Shown: one piece after another, positions 8,538 to 16,842 of the stretch
How positions within the stretch are numbered: position 1 is the stretch's first letter
How the letters are laid out: each line of letters begins with the position of its first letter
DNA from: Croceivirga sp.
GTDB taxonomy: Bacteria; Bacteroidota; Bacteroidia; Flavobacteriales; Flavobacteriaceae
Direction of reading: 5' to 3'
Length of the DNA: 38,958 bases
NCBI GenBank assembly: GCA_028281025.1
Contig: JANQKR010000007.1
Span: 1-38,958, forward strand
Translations under genes and position numbers: made by a program
Notes under the pieces: generated by a model
The model's database searches: none
What the model was told of the DNA's origin: nothing
What the model saw: only the letters and a program-made list of their open reading frames with translations

Positions 8538-8630
8538 CTAAATAATATCACTCACCAGCGCAAAGCCTGTGACCATAATGACAACTGATACTGTTAAATA
8601 AAGCAATGTGATTAAAACGAACTTTTTCAT
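8538..8630 (-). CDS. 30-residue hydrophobic membrane peptide
   Basis: An ATG at 8630 opens a 30-codon frame ending in TAG at 8538. It has a basic start (MKK) followed by one hydrophobic stretch of about 23 residues (LITLLYLTVSVVIMVTGFAL) and a short polar end with one Asp. It therefore looks like a single-pass membrane peptide. Support for it being real is positional: a conserved regulated promoter (8651-8712) sits 20 bp upstream of its ATG, and the AraC gene follows. I know no named family for it. Possible roles are a small modulator of the pump or a leader peptide for the AraC gene. Confidence 0.6.
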   Translation of the reverse strand: MKKFVLITLLYLTVSVVIMVTGFALVSDII

Positions 8631-8650
8631 GATTTCTAAATTTTATACCA

Positions 8651-8712
8651 CAAAGTTCAGTCTAAAGCCCCCTTTTTTGTTAACCTAAAACGTATCGAAA
8701 ATGACCAAAATC
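8651..8712 (-). promoter_or_regulatory. Shared AraC-type operator/promoter, site A (small peptide and AraC gene)
   Basis: Read on the minus strand: -7 box GAACTTTG (8651-8658). On the plus strand the proximal half-site AACCTAAAA starts at 8682, 23 bp beyond the box, and the distal half-site GACCAAAATC starts at 8703, 21 bp further. The box ends 20 bp before the ATG at 8630. No TTG -33 element is seen at the usual spacing, as expected of an activator-dependent promoter. Confidence 0.75.
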
Positions 8713-8758
8713 TAATCTACATTAGGCGAGTGGTGCATTGGTCTTCAAAGCACCCCAA

Positions 8759-10090
8759 TTAACTGGGGAGTAATACCTTGATCTTTTTGTTCCTGAACTG
8801 CTTTGAAGCTATCAATAGGGCAATGAGAAGAAAGATAAAACCACCAATCATAAAGACCAGGGTCGTTATTTTTTCAAATAGGATACCTCCCATCACCAGA
8901 CCAAACATGCTGGCAATACTTCCCATGGAAGTACCATACCCCTGAATGGCGCCCTGTGTACTATTAGTACCGGTGCGGGACAATAGTGCCATGAAGCTGG
9001 GCCACATAAGACCATTGCCTAGGGAAAGAAAGGTTATGGCAACGTATAAAAGCACTAATTGCCGTTGGGACAATAAAAAGAAACTTGTGGCCAATAACAA
9101 GGATCCCATAAGTACCAATGCATGACTTGAGAATATTTTGGAAAGTCGATTCAATACCGGTCCCTGGACAAAGAACATAATTAGGCTTGAATAGGCCAGG
9201 AACAGCCCCAAATCCACAGCGGACCAATTAAGCGTACCACTGGCATAAATGGGCAGTCCGGCATAGAAAAGGCTAAAAGCGAAAAAGGTCAGGAAATAGA
9301 CCAGATACAAGATGGGTACCCCACTAATTTTCAAAACCTGTTTTAAGCCATTTCTGTTTTCTGGCAGCAGGGCATCGCTACCTTCCGTAAAGCAGTCTTT
9401 ATGCTCCACTTGAAAAAACCGTCGGACGTTTTTTAGTGAAATGTTTCCAGTGTCAACTATACAGGGGACACTTTCCTCCAGTCTAAAACCGATAACGATT
9501 ATTGCTATTAGGGATATGCCTGCAGCAATCAATAGGGGCAAGACCTCCCCGATTATGGTACTGGCCAGAAGACCTGCAAACGCAGGACCGATCACGAAGC
9601 CCAAACTGGTTGAAGCCCCCATTTTCCCAAAATTTTGGTTGCGGTCCTCATCGGTTGAAATGTCGGACATATATGCATTGGCCACCGATATGTTCCCTCC
9701 GGTAAACCCATCAAGGATACGCGCCAAAAAGATGGTCAAGAGTGGGAGGGTCATGAGGTAAGAACCCGTAAGTTCCGTGTTTTGTCCCCATACTTCCGTG
9801 TTGGGCAGAATAAAGGCCAGAAGGAACAATAGCCATGCCAGAAAAGTACCTGACTGTGATAGCATCAATACCTTTTTTCGTCCAATTTTGTCCGACAACC
9901 TTCCCAAAATTGGGGCACCTATAAATTGAAAGAACGGATAGGTGGCCCCAAGAATTCCATAAATAAAACCATTACCCCCAAAATCGGTGACGATAAAAAT
10001 CAAAATGGGCATCACCACACTGTAGCCCAATATACCGATGAAATTTACCAACAGGATCGGGAAAATTCTGGATTTAAAAAAAGCGAACAA
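8759..10090 (-). CDS. MFS drug:H+ antiporter, TetA-like (DHA1 type)
   Basis: 443 residues with about 12 hydrophobic segments. Motif A between helices 2 and 3 is GRLSDKIGRKK (residues 63-73). The antiporter motif C is recognisable as SLGFVIGPAFAGLLA around residues 163-177. A central hydrophilic loop (about 205-245) separates the two six-helix halves. Known: DHA1 TetA-like carriers export drugs across the inner membrane in exchange for protons. Inferred: efflux of a xenobiotic. It is a monocistronic minus-strand gene; I saw no copy of the shared regulon site in front of it. The substrate cannot be read from the sequence, and tetracycline resistance should not be assumed. Confidence 0.9.
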   Translation of the reverse strand: MFAFFKSRIFPILLVNFIGILGYSVVMPILIFIVTDFGGNGFIYGILGATYPFFQFIGAPILGRLSDKIGRKKVLMLSQSGTFLAWLLFLLAFILPNTEVWGQNTELTGSYLMTLPLLTIFLARILDGFTGGNISVANAYMSDISTDEDRNQNFGKMGASTSLGFVIGPAFAGLLASTIIGEVLPLLIAAGISLIAIIVIGFRLEESVPCIVDTGNISLKNVRRFFQVEHKDCFTEGSDALLPENRNGLKQVLKISGVPILYLVYFLTFFAFSLFYAGLPIYASGTLNWSAVDLGLFLAYSSLIMFFVQGPVLNRLSKIFSSHALVLMGSLLLATSFFLLSQRQLVLLYVAITFLSLGNGLMWPSFMALLSRTGTNSTQGAIQGYGTSMGSIASMFGLVMGGILFEKITTLVFMIGGFIFLLIALLIASKQFRNKKIKVLLPS

Positions 10091-10356
10091 CTTGGATTTG
10101 TTTAGTCAGGACCTGAAGATACTCAATTAATGGGTTGAAGCCGAAGTAAGCCGGAATTAAAAAGATTTTTCAGTTTCACCATTTTAGTGCTCGCCCCAGC
10201 TTTTAAAGAATAGGTCATTTTCCCTTAAACACTGTCCTGGGGTTAATTTAAAATAGCTTTAAGAGCATCAGGCTTGGGCATTTTTATCGGAAAGGGTGTT
10301 TGAACGTACGTTGCCCTGCCGTTGTGCGACGCTTGGATCTGGATATCAATGGATTC

Positions 10357-11178
10357 TTATGCTCCGTTTATGAATTGAATGGCTTGGTCAAGGGCTTCGG
10401 GGGTACGCAAAATCCTGAAATGTCCAGTCCCCGTTAGCTCCATAAAACGTGAATTTTTCCACTGTTCCTTTACTTTTTTTGAACGTTCAATAGGAATCAC
10501 GGTATCATTTTTATCGTGAAGGATCAGTGCTTTTTCCACTTGGATCTGACTCACAAAATCACAAACATTCAACTCGGCCACACTGGATTGCAGTTCTGTT
10601 TCCAATCTGGCGATAAGCCTGTTTTTTACGTTTTCCGTGATGCCTACCTGCTGTGCCACATCATTGATTCGTTCCAAAAACCGGTTGGGCACTGTAAACA
10701 GTACATAGGTCTCAATACTAATATCAGGATTTTTAAAAAGTGCATAGGTTGTGGCGACACCGCCAAAGGAATGGCTGACCAGTTTGGTGACCTCGAACTT
10801 TTTGATCAATACCCCCACGAGTTCCGCGAACTCAAAAAGACTAGTCTTTCCTTTGCTGCTAAATCCGTGGGAAGGGGCATCAAAAGCATAAATGGTATAC
10901 TCATATTGCCGTAAGGCTTGGATTAGATCGGTAAAATTTCCGGCCTGACCTTCCCAACCGTGGATCAACAAAATACGGTTGTCCCCTCCGGGCCAGGTGT
11001 ATAATTGAATGTCAAAGTCCTGAAATCTAAATTTTTCCTGTTCGGCTTGATCCAGAACTACGAGCTCATGGGGTCGCAATTTACGAATTTGCGGGCTGGT
11101 CAATTGATGGTACGCAAAAGCGACCACCCTATTAGGGAAAAGGATGGAGGCTATACGAACAAACCATTTTTTTAGCAC
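10357..11178 (-). CDS. Alpha/beta hydrolase
   Basis: 273 residues from a GTG at 11178. The fold is shown by the oxyanion HG motif ILLIHGWEGQAGNF (69-82), the strand TIYAFDAPSHGFSS, and the nucleophile elbow SHSFGG with Ser137. The acid and base are probably Asp225 (LHDKNDTVIP) and His253 (GTGHFRI). It is cytosolic with a short hydrophobic N-terminus (possibly membrane-associated). The GTG overlaps the stop codon of the decayed membrane-protein gene by 7 bp, so it probably began as the coupled downstream gene of that ORF. Substrate unknown; an esterase or lactonase is plausible. Confidence 0.85.
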   Translation of the reverse strand: MLKKWFVRIASILFPNRVVAFAYHQLTSPQIRKLRPHELVVLDQAEQEKFRFQDFDIQLYTWPGGDNRILLIHGWEGQAGNFTDLIQALRQYEYTIYAFDAPSHGFSSKGKTSLFEFAELVGVLIKKFEVTKLVSHSFGGVATTYALFKNPDISIETYVLFTVPNRFLERINDVAQQVGITENVKNRLIARLETELQSSVAELNVCDFVSQIQVEKALILHDKNDTVIPIERSKKVKEQWKNSRFMELTGTGHFRILRTPEALDQAIQFINGA

Positions 11179-11398
11179 TCGTTTCTAAATCTTACGATTC
11201 GTTCGGTAAAAACCCCGATCCAAAAAGGAATCAAGATAGAAACCAGGGTCGGGACCAGGATTACCGTGGGTGTAAAAGTACGGAATGGGATGGGGAATGT
11301 CCCCAATTCATTCCCAAAATCAGTGCAGGATTCCCATAATTATTGGGTAAATGGCCATTCAGATGATAACGCTGGATTTAAGCCCTTTCTTAAATCCC
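11172..11398 (-). pseudogene. Decayed paralog of the 75-residue two-helix membrane protein
   Basis: Reading the minus strand after the aldo/keto reductase stop, three frames in turn match the intact protein at 14843-15070. First, KKGLKSSVII, then a TGA (11359-11361) where the intact copy has Trp, then MAIYPIIMGI, aligning with KLKTTFIVWIAIYPAITVIL. After a shift LILGMN is readable. After another shift ELGTFPIPFRTF is followed by TVILVPTLVSILIPFWIGVF, aligning with TLVLVPLMVYFLIPFWTRVF. One in-frame stop and two frameshifts mean it cannot be made as one chain. It ends in TAA at 11172-11174, overlapping the GTG of the next hydrolase gene. Confidence 0.75.
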
Positions 11399-12196
11399 GG
11401 ATGTCAATTGATAGGATTGGAGATTTTCCATTACATGTTCCTTGGATGAGGTTCCTGGAATGGAAATTATATGGGGCGCATAGTTCAGAAGCCAGCGTAA
11501 TGACAATTGACTTGTGGTGATATTGTTCTTCCTGGCAATGGTCAAGGTGCTATCCTCCCAATTATTTCTCGACACCGGAGTATGGGCGATGAATGCCATA
11601 TCCAACTCCCCACTCTTTTTAACCACATCCCCAAAACGCCTGTCATTGTAATTGAATGCATTCTGTACCGCATCAATTTGTGCTGTGGATTGTGCCCGCT
11701 CCAATTGTTCTACAGTGACATTGGAGACCCCAATATGCTTTATTTTGCCTTCTTGTTGAAATTGTGCCAAGGCACCTATGGAATTTTCAATGGGAATGTT
11801 CGGGTCCACTTTGTGCAGAAAATAAAGGTCTATGGTTTCTGTTTTCAGCCGTTTTAAACTTCCTTCAAGCGCGGTACGCAAATAATAAGGATGGCCATTG
11901 GGAATTACGGCCCCAGGTTGGTATTTCATAAAACCACCTTTGGTGGCTACCATCACTTCATTTTTGAACGGGGCTACCGCTTCTTGAACCAATAACTCTG
12001 AGGTATATGGGCCATAGGCATCAGCCGTGTCAACGAAGTTTACCCCATTTTCGATGGCCTTTCGGATGACCGCAATGGCATTTTTCCTGTCTGGGGTATC
12101 GCCCCAGATTCCTGCACCTGTGGTGGCCCGCATGGTACCAAAACCAATTCGGTTGATTTCGGAATCCCCTAATTTGAATGTATGTTTTGTTGTCAT
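11390..12196 (-). CDS. Aldo/keto reductase
   Basis: 268 residues, slightly short of the usual 280-320. The catalytic tetrad is intact: Asp56 and Tyr61 in FVDTADAYGPY, Lys86 in VMVATKGGF, and His128 in DLYFLHKVD. The C-terminal NADPH-binding part includes LRWLLNYAPHIISIPGTSS. Known: these cytosolic TIM-barrel enzymes reduce aldehydes and ketones with NADPH. Inferred: carbonyl detoxification. It follows the exported hydrolase gene by 53 bp, and both are likely transcribed from regulated promoter E at 13313-13374. Its stop abuts the pseudogene. Confidence 0.92.
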   Translation of the reverse strand: MTTKHTFKLGDSEINRIGFGTMRATTGAGIWGDTPDRKNAIAVIRKAIENGVNFVDTADAYGPYTSELLVQEAVAPFKNEVMVATKGGFMKYQPGAVIPNGHPYYLRTALEGSLKRLKTETIDLYFLHKVDPNIPIENSIGALAQFQQEGKIKHIGVSNVTVEQLERAQSTAQIDAVQNAFNYNDRRFGDVVKKSGELDMAFIAHTPVSRNNWEDSTLTIARKNNITTSQLSLRWLLNYAPHIISIPGTSSKEHVMENLQSYQLTSGI

Positions 12197-12249
12197 TTTT
12201 ATGCTATTTTATAGCGACGCCCATGAACAGGCGCCGCCATGGATTTGAT

Positions 12250-13275
12250 TTATTCTAATTTTAAATGCTTTTTCATGAATGGGACAACCGCGTCCACTGC
12301 CTGTTGCATTTCGGGATATACATCATAGAAATTGAAGTGGTAACCGGTGCCCCAAACCAGTTCTTTTTCAGTCTGTAACAGGCTGTAAAATTTCTTGGCC
12401 TGATCAGGGATCAAGGCATCATCCGTTGAAAAGACGAGGGTTGGGATTTCGATTTTCCCTGCTTGGCTTATGGGGTCAAACTTTTCGACCCAATTGATCC
12501 AAGCACTCCATGAGACTTCGTTTTTCCAGTTTTTGATGGCCCCTCCACGGTTTTTATCAAAGTAATATTCCCCAGGGGTAAAATTGAAACCTTCTACTTC
12601 TGGGGTGTTGGTAAAGATTTGTGTTTTTTGGTTTTCACCGGTAGCTTCAAAAAGCCGTTGGTTCTCCAATGCACGCTGATGGTTTTTTTCCAATGTTTCC
12701 TTTCCCCAAAAAGGTGCTGCGAGGGCGGGTTCGTACATCCATGGCACTACGGCCGCAATAGCGGCAACTCGGTCGTCGTTGGCTGCAAGGTAAGCGGCAT
12801 TGCCTCCTGAGGTACATACCCCGACCATGCCTATTTTGTCAATATAGGGAAGGTTCTCCAAATAGGTCACCGCTGCTTGTAAATCCTTAAGTTTCCCGTC
12901 CACACTCTCATTTTGTCTTGGCAGGCCATCGCTTTCTCCCCAGCTCGCATAATCAAAGTCAATGACCACAAAGCCCTCTTTGGCCAATAGGCTGGCGTAA
13001 TTGTCGGGCATCATCTCCTTGACGGACGAAACGGACCCTTGGACTATAAGGGCCGGATATTGCCGGGCAGGATCAAATTCTGCCGGCCTGAACAAGTGTC
13101 CTGCCAGACGCAGGTTATCCCTGTGAAAACTAATGTCTTCCTTAGTTACGTTTTCTGTACTGGTTGTTTCCATTTTTTCCATAATTGAAGTATTAACTGA
13201 TGTTTGGGCGTTGACCATTGCCGAAGTGGCAAAGAGTAGGGGCAATAGTTTTTTACTGTTGGGTTTTGTTTTCAT
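12250..13275 (-). CDS. Exported alpha/beta hydrolase with Cys-type nucleophile elbow
   Basis: 341 residues from the ATG at 13275. The longer frame to 13350 runs through the promoter and is rejected. The N-terminus has a basic region and hydrophobic stretch ending in AMVNAQ, a signal peptide suggesting periplasmic location. The hydrolase core includes YPALIVQGSVSSVKE, VVIDFDYASWGESDG and the elbow GMVGVCTSGGNA, which places Cys154 in the nucleophile position (GxCxS). Asp285 or Asp286 (STDDALIP) and His313 (GYHFNF) complete the triad. Cys nucleophiles are known in dienelactone-hydrolase and YcjY-like groups. First gene of an operon with the aldo/keto reductase, under promoter E. Confidence 0.85.
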   Translation of the reverse strand: MKTKPNSKKLLPLLFATSAMVNAQTSVNTSIMEKMETTSTENVTKEDISFHRDNLRLAGHLFRPAEFDPARQYPALIVQGSVSSVKEMMPDNYASLLAKEGFVVIDFDYASWGESDGLPRQNESVDGKLKDLQAAVTYLENLPYIDKIGMVGVCTSGGNAAYLAANDDRVAAIAAVVPWMYEPALAAPFWGKETLEKNHQRALENQRLFEATGENQKTQIFTNTPEVEGFNFTPGEYYFDKNRGGAIKNWKNEVSWSAWINWVEKFDPISQAGKIEIPTLVFSTDDALIPDQAKKFYSLLQTEKELVWGTGYHFNFYDVYPEMQQAVDAVVPFMKKHLKLE

Positions 13276-13312
13276 TGTATTGTTTTTAAAGGGTTTGCTA
13301 CTGATTTCAATA

Positions 13313-13374
13313 CAAAAGTAGATGGGCTGGGACCCGGGAGCGGGACCCAAAACATCAATGGAATGACCAATTTC
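13313..13374 (-). promoter_or_regulatory. Shared AraC-type operator/promoter, site E (hydrolase-aldo/keto reductase operon)
   Basis: The -7 box TACTTTTG (13313-13320, minus strand) fits the Bacteroidetes consensus TAnnTTTG. On the plus strand the proximal half-site GACCCAAAA starts at 13344 (23 bp away) and the distal half-site GACCAATTT at 13365 (21 bp further). The box lies 37 bp before the ATG at 13275. The distal half-site is within 13 bp of the end of the neighbouring AraC gene. Confidence 0.75.
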
Positions 13375-13386
13375 TTGGTTGTAGGA

Positions 13387-14277
13387 TTATTTACGGAAAT
13401 TACCGGGGGTCATTCCCCGATGTTTCTTGAAAAAACGGGTAAAATGTGTGGGTTCCTGGAAGTTTAGTCGGTAACAGATTTCCTTGATGCTAAGATCGGA
13501 ATAGGTCAATAAGTAATCCGCTTCCAACATAATGCGCTCATCAATGATGCTTTTGGCGTTTTTTCCCAAGGTTTCACGAATAAGCTGGCTCAAATAGTTG
13601 GGTGTAATATGCAACATATCCGCATATTCGTTGACCGTTGTAGCCTCTAAAAAGTTTTCATTGACCAGATGCCGATAGCTTGCCACAAGGCCATCGGCTT
13701 CCTTTTGTGCCCTATTCCCTTTGTTCAAATCTTCATAAATCTGGTTGCAAAGCCATAGGATGGCTTGTAGATTGGCCTTTACCAATGCCTGGGCACTGAA
13801 GTCCCCACCATGAAAATTTTCATGGATCTGTTGGTAGTAAAAGTGGCATTGCTCCGCCCTTTTGGGGGATAGGTCAAAAAGGTTGGCTTCATAGATATTG
13901 AAGAATGGAAAATCACTGAGTGCTTTTTCCTGAAATACCTTTCCGACGAATTCGGGTCTAAAGAACATGACAAAACCAGATAGATTGGGTTGTATGCCTT
14001 GCCATTGATGCACTTGCCCTGGGGCATTGAACACCAGATATTTTTCAGGGGTGCGAAAGGTTTTGTCGTTTATTCGGTATTCCAGGGGGGAACCACCCAG
14101 GACTAGGGAAATTTCGAAAAAGGCGTTGCGAAATGGGGTTATCGCCTCGGGGAGTGCTCCCCGTATGCCTTCGTGGGTTCCGATATAGAAAGCCTCTGCA
14201 TTTTTGGAAAGTTCCAGACCCAGAAATCCATAAAGTTCTGAAATGGTCTGGTTTATTGGAATCGCCGAAGTTTTCAT
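13387..14277 (-). CDS. AraC-family transcriptional regulator (cupin-AraC type)
   Basis: 296 residues, the same length and layout as the AraC protein at 7601-8491. The N-terminal sensor half includes FFEISLVLGGSPLEYRINDK and LVFNAPGQVHQWQG. The C-terminal DNA-binding domain has VNEYADMLHITPNYLSQLIR and IKEICYRLNFQEPTHFTRFF. Much of the second recognition helix is identical to the other AraC protein, so they may read the same or overlapping operators. It lies between the cupin gene and promoter E, in the same orientation as the regulon. No shared operator is seen in front of it. Confidence 0.9.
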   Translation of the reverse strand: MKTSAIPINQTISELYGFLGLELSKNAEAFYIGTHEGIRGALPEAITPFRNAFFEISLVLGGSPLEYRINDKTFRTPEKYLVFNAPGQVHQWQGIQPNLSGFVMFFRPEFVGKVFQEKALSDFPFFNIYEANLFDLSPKRAEQCHFYYQQIHENFHGGDFSAQALVKANLQAILWLCNQIYEDLNKGNRAQKEADGLVASYRHLVNENFLEATTVNEYADMLHITPNYLSQLIRETLGKNAKSIIDERIMLEADYLLTYSDLSIKEICYRLNFQEPTHFTRFFKKHRGMTPGNFRK

Positions 14278-14386
14278 ACCCTAAAGATACACTAGTATAT
14301 ATCAAGGATTTGCCATGCCTTGTTCGAAGTGAAAAAGATTGTTTCCCAAAACGGTATTCAAATCGAGCAGTGGAAATCGGATATCC

Positions 14387-14788
14387 TCAAGACAACTCCT
14401 TAGCGCTTAGATTTTCGCCCTCGCGCGGTAAATCGTATTGAATCCATTCGTTGTTTAAATGAATATCTACGGAATCCAATCGTCCAGGACCCACATTTTT
14501 ATAGGCGTGGGGGATGTTTGCAGGCCCAACGACCAAATCCCCTTCCTTAGCAATGAATTTCTTTTCACCTACGGTGAATTCTGCCGTTCCCTCCAGGATA
14601 TGAAAGACCTCATCATAGGGATGCATGTGTAAGTTGGGACCTTCCCCAATTTCGTCAACACTGTAGCGAATGACCACAAAGTTAGCATCATAGGGATGAC
14701 CTTCCAGCACTCCTTTAGGGGGATCTTGTTGCTTCATCCAGTTATTTTTTGGAATATGAACGGGGGCTATTCTTGATTTTTTAGGCAT
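14387..14788 (-). CDS. Single-domain cupin protein
   Basis: 133 residues forming one cupin barrel. Motif 1 is HMHPYDEVFHILEG with His54, His56 and Glu60. Motif 2 includes GDLVVGPANIPHAYKN with His94. These four residues are the usual metal ligands. Small cupins of this kind may be oxygenases, isomerases or binding proteins, so no reaction is assigned. It starts 54 bp after the stop of the 75-residue membrane protein gene and probably shares promoter D, linking it to the efflux regulon. Confidence 0.85.
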   Translation of the reverse strand: MPKKSRIAPVHIPKNNWMKQQDPPKGVLEGHPYDANFVVIRYSVDEIGEGPNLHMHPYDEVFHILEGTAEFTVGEKKFIAKEGDLVVGPANIPHAYKNVGPGRLDSVDIHLNNEWIQYDLPREGENLSAKELS

Positions 14789-14842
14789 GATTGTAATTTT
14801 TGATGTGTTTAAAATTGATGGTTTCGAACATTTTAGTGGGAT

Positions 14843-15070
14843 TTAATCCTTATGGTGAAATCCTTTCTTGGATAGTTTAACTTTCGAAAAAACCCTTGTC
14901 CAAAACGGAATTAGGAAGTACACCATTAATGGCACCAGAACAAGGGTTAAAACCAAGGTTCTTACCAAAATGGGCAAATGGTTCAAGTATGCTCCAAATA
15001 CTGATAATATGACGGTTATTGCCGGATAAATGGCTATCCAAACAATAAATGTGGTTTTTAGTTTTTTCAT
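14843..15070 (-). CDS. Small two-helix membrane protein
   Basis: 75 residues from the ATG at 15070 (GTG at 15073 is possible). A basic N-terminus (MKKLKTT) leads into a first helix, IVWIAIYPAITVILSVFGAY, and a second helix, LVLTLVLVPLMVYFLIPFW, followed by a basic tail. The layout resembles small DUF2798-like membrane proteins, but I could not confirm the family. It is the first gene of the operon with the cupin and lies under regulated promoter D. A decayed paralog lies at 11172-11398 beside the aldo/keto reductase, so such proteins appear repeatedly with this enzyme set. Confidence 0.75.
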   Translation of the reverse strand: MKKLKTTFIVWIAIYPAITVILSVFGAYLNHLPILVRTLVLTLVLVPLMVYFLIPFWTRVFSKVKLSKKGFHHKD

Positions 15071-15106
15071 CACCTCACGATTTTGAATTCCTGTTGATTT
15101 ATGATA

Positions 15107-15168
15107 TAAAGGTACCTTTGGAAACCAGGTTGGACGTAACCAAATTGAAGGGAAAAATGACCAAAATC
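15107..15168 (-). promoter_or_regulatory. Shared AraC-type operator/promoter, site D (membrane protein-cupin operon)
   Basis: The -7 box is TACCTTTA (15107-15114, minus strand). On the plus strand the proximal half-site AACCAAATT starts at 15138 and the distal half-site GACCAAAATC at 15159, again 23 and 21 bp apart. The box lies 36 bp before the ATG at 15070. Confidence 0.75.
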
Positions 15169-15279
15169 CATGGCTTCAAGGCAATGATGAAATAACTAGG
15201 AAAGCACTATTTTATGGGAACGGATTGCAAAGTAGGTATGCCATCAATTTTCACTATGGAAAGGGATTACACTTAATAC

Positions 15280-15320
15280 AAAAAAAAACAGCGACCCCAG
15301 ATGTTGGGAAATCGCCGTTT
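15280..15320 (-). terminator. Rho-independent terminator of the TolC-like gene
   Basis: On the minus strand ACGGCGA pairs with TCGCTGT (one G-U pair), with an inner CCCA/TGGG, and is followed by about nine T residues (plus-strand A-run 15280-15288). It lies 30 bp after the stop of the TolC-like gene. Confidence 0.7.
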
Positions 15321-15349
15321 TGTCCAACACTAAAACGGTTGTTGTGTGG

Positions 15350-16819
15350 TTATTTGGATGCTGACAATTTTATGGTTTCAAACTGCTCCTCCAACTCTTC
15401 CTCGGAAATGATTTCCCATCCTCCGCCCAAGGCTTTGTAAATGGCGATTAAGGATGTGGCCGAAGCAATTTCGCTAATGGCCAATTGGTTTTCGGCCAGC
15501 AATAGGGTATTGTCCGTATTGAGGTAATCTATAAAACTGTCCAAACCCGCATTAAATCGTTTTTGTGCAATTTCCGCTGCTTCTGCACTGGCGATAGCGG
15601 ATTTTTGCAAGGTCTCCCGGCGTTCCAACTCATTGGTATAATTGGTCATTGCCGTGCTGATTTCCTCCAAAGCCTCCAAAACGGTTTTTTCGTAGCGTTG
15701 CAAAGCGGCCAACGTTAAGGCATCATTTTGGTTTATTTGCTGTTTTACCCTACCTAAGTTAAAGGCAGCCCAGCTTATGTTGGGAATAATGCTCCAGGTA
15801 AAGGACTCGTTGTTCCCAAAGTTGGAAAAATCCACTGCGGAAAAGCCGATGGATCCCCCAAACCTAATATTTGGATAGAGTTCGGTAACGGAAAGATTGT
15901 ATTGTGCTATTTGTTGTTGCAATTGGGCTTCTGCCAATCTTACATCGGGACGTCTTCGCAATAGGTCGGTAACGTTTCCAAGGGTTGCCGAAACCGGTAA
16001 ATTGGGAAGTGGCTTTTTGTCCACCAGGCTTTCATCCAGATTTCCGGGGACCTCGCCAATCAAAACGCTCAAGCTGTTCTTTAACGCCGCTATTCTGGCC
16101 TTTAACGGAGGGATGGTCGCACGGGTATTTTCCAACTGGGCCAAGGCACGGGAAACATCCAAACTGTTGCTGGTACCGGCCTCCTTTAATCTTACTGTTA
16201 AATCATAGGTGGCTTGTTGTCCTTTCAGGTTACGTTGGGCAATATCCAATTGGTATTGTGCCCCTCGGAATTCCATGTAATTTCTGGCTACCTCTGCAAA
16301 GATGCTCACGTACACTCCTTGTACATCGGCAAGGGCGGCTTGCTGGTTGGCGTAAGCGCCTTTAATCCGATTGGAAACCCTACCAAAAACATCGGTTTCC
16401 CAAAAGGCATCAAAGCTCCCGCTGTAGGTAGTGAATGTAGGATTGGCCCCGGGAACAAAAATGTTTTCTCCCAAACGGGTTCGGGTAACATCACCATTGG
16501 CGGTAACAGTGGGCAATCGGTCCAGCTTTGTCCCTTTTAGTGCCGCCCGTGAGGCATGGAAGTTGGCAATGCCTGCATTGATTTCCAGATTATGCCTTCT
16601 GGCCTTTTGAATCAAGGTGTCCAAAATGGAATCGTCAAATTCCGACCACCATTCGGTTACCGTTTCACTTTGTGCCTCGTTAAAGGCAACGTGGTCAATT
16701 ACATTTTTTACGTAATCCTGTTCGATTTCAACGTTTGAGTTGACTTCGAAGTCCCTTTTGGTAATTCCACAGGAAACCAGTATGAGGGACAGTAGTATTA
16801 GTAGTGTTGGATTTTTCAT
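15350..16819 (-). CDS. TolC/NodT-family outer-membrane efflux lipoprotein
   Basis: 489 residues, the usual OprM/NodT length. The N-terminus is a lipoprotein signal with lipobox LVSC (Cys about residue 17), so the mature chain is lipid-anchored. Two repeated helical/beta halves are visible: WWSEFDDSILDTLIQKA near 58-74 and long amphipathic helices with NVTDLLRRRPDVRLAEAQL in the second half. Known: such proteins form the trimeric outer-membrane channel of RND pumps. It is the outlet for the AcrA/AcrB-like pair encoded just upstream, but has its own regulated promoter (site B) in the 92-bp gap and its own terminator. Confidence 0.93.
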   Translation of the reverse strand: MKNPTLLILLSLILVSCGITKRDFEVNSNVEIEQDYVKNVIDHVAFNEAQSETVTEWWSEFDDSILDTLIQKARRHNLEINAGIANFHASRAALKGTKLDRLPTVTANGDVTRTRLGENIFVPGANPTFTTYSGSFDAFWETDVFGRVSNRIKGAYANQQAALADVQGVYVSIFAEVARNYMEFRGAQYQLDIAQRNLKGQQATYDLTVRLKEAGTSNSLDVSRALAQLENTRATIPPLKARIAALKNSLSVLIGEVPGNLDESLVDKKPLPNLPVSATLGNVTDLLRRRPDVRLAEAQLQQQIAQYNLSVTELYPNIRFGGSIGFSAVDFSNFGNNESFTWSIIPNISWAAFNLGRVKQQINQNDALTLAALQRYEKTVLEALEEISTAMTNYTNELERRETLQKSAIASAEAAEIAQKRFNAGLDSFIDYLNTDNTLLLAENQLAISEIASATSLIAIYKALGGGWEIISEEELEEQFETIKLSASK

Positions 16820-16842
16820 GTTTTCTATTTTTTAATTATTGT

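Noticed and set aside
8759-10090. Naming the MFS transporter tetA
   Set aside because: Only the general DHA1 motifs are visible; the substrate cannot be inferred.
13276-13350. N-terminal extension of the exported hydrolase
   Set aside because: It contains the -7 box of promoter E and would bury the signal peptide behind 25 residues.
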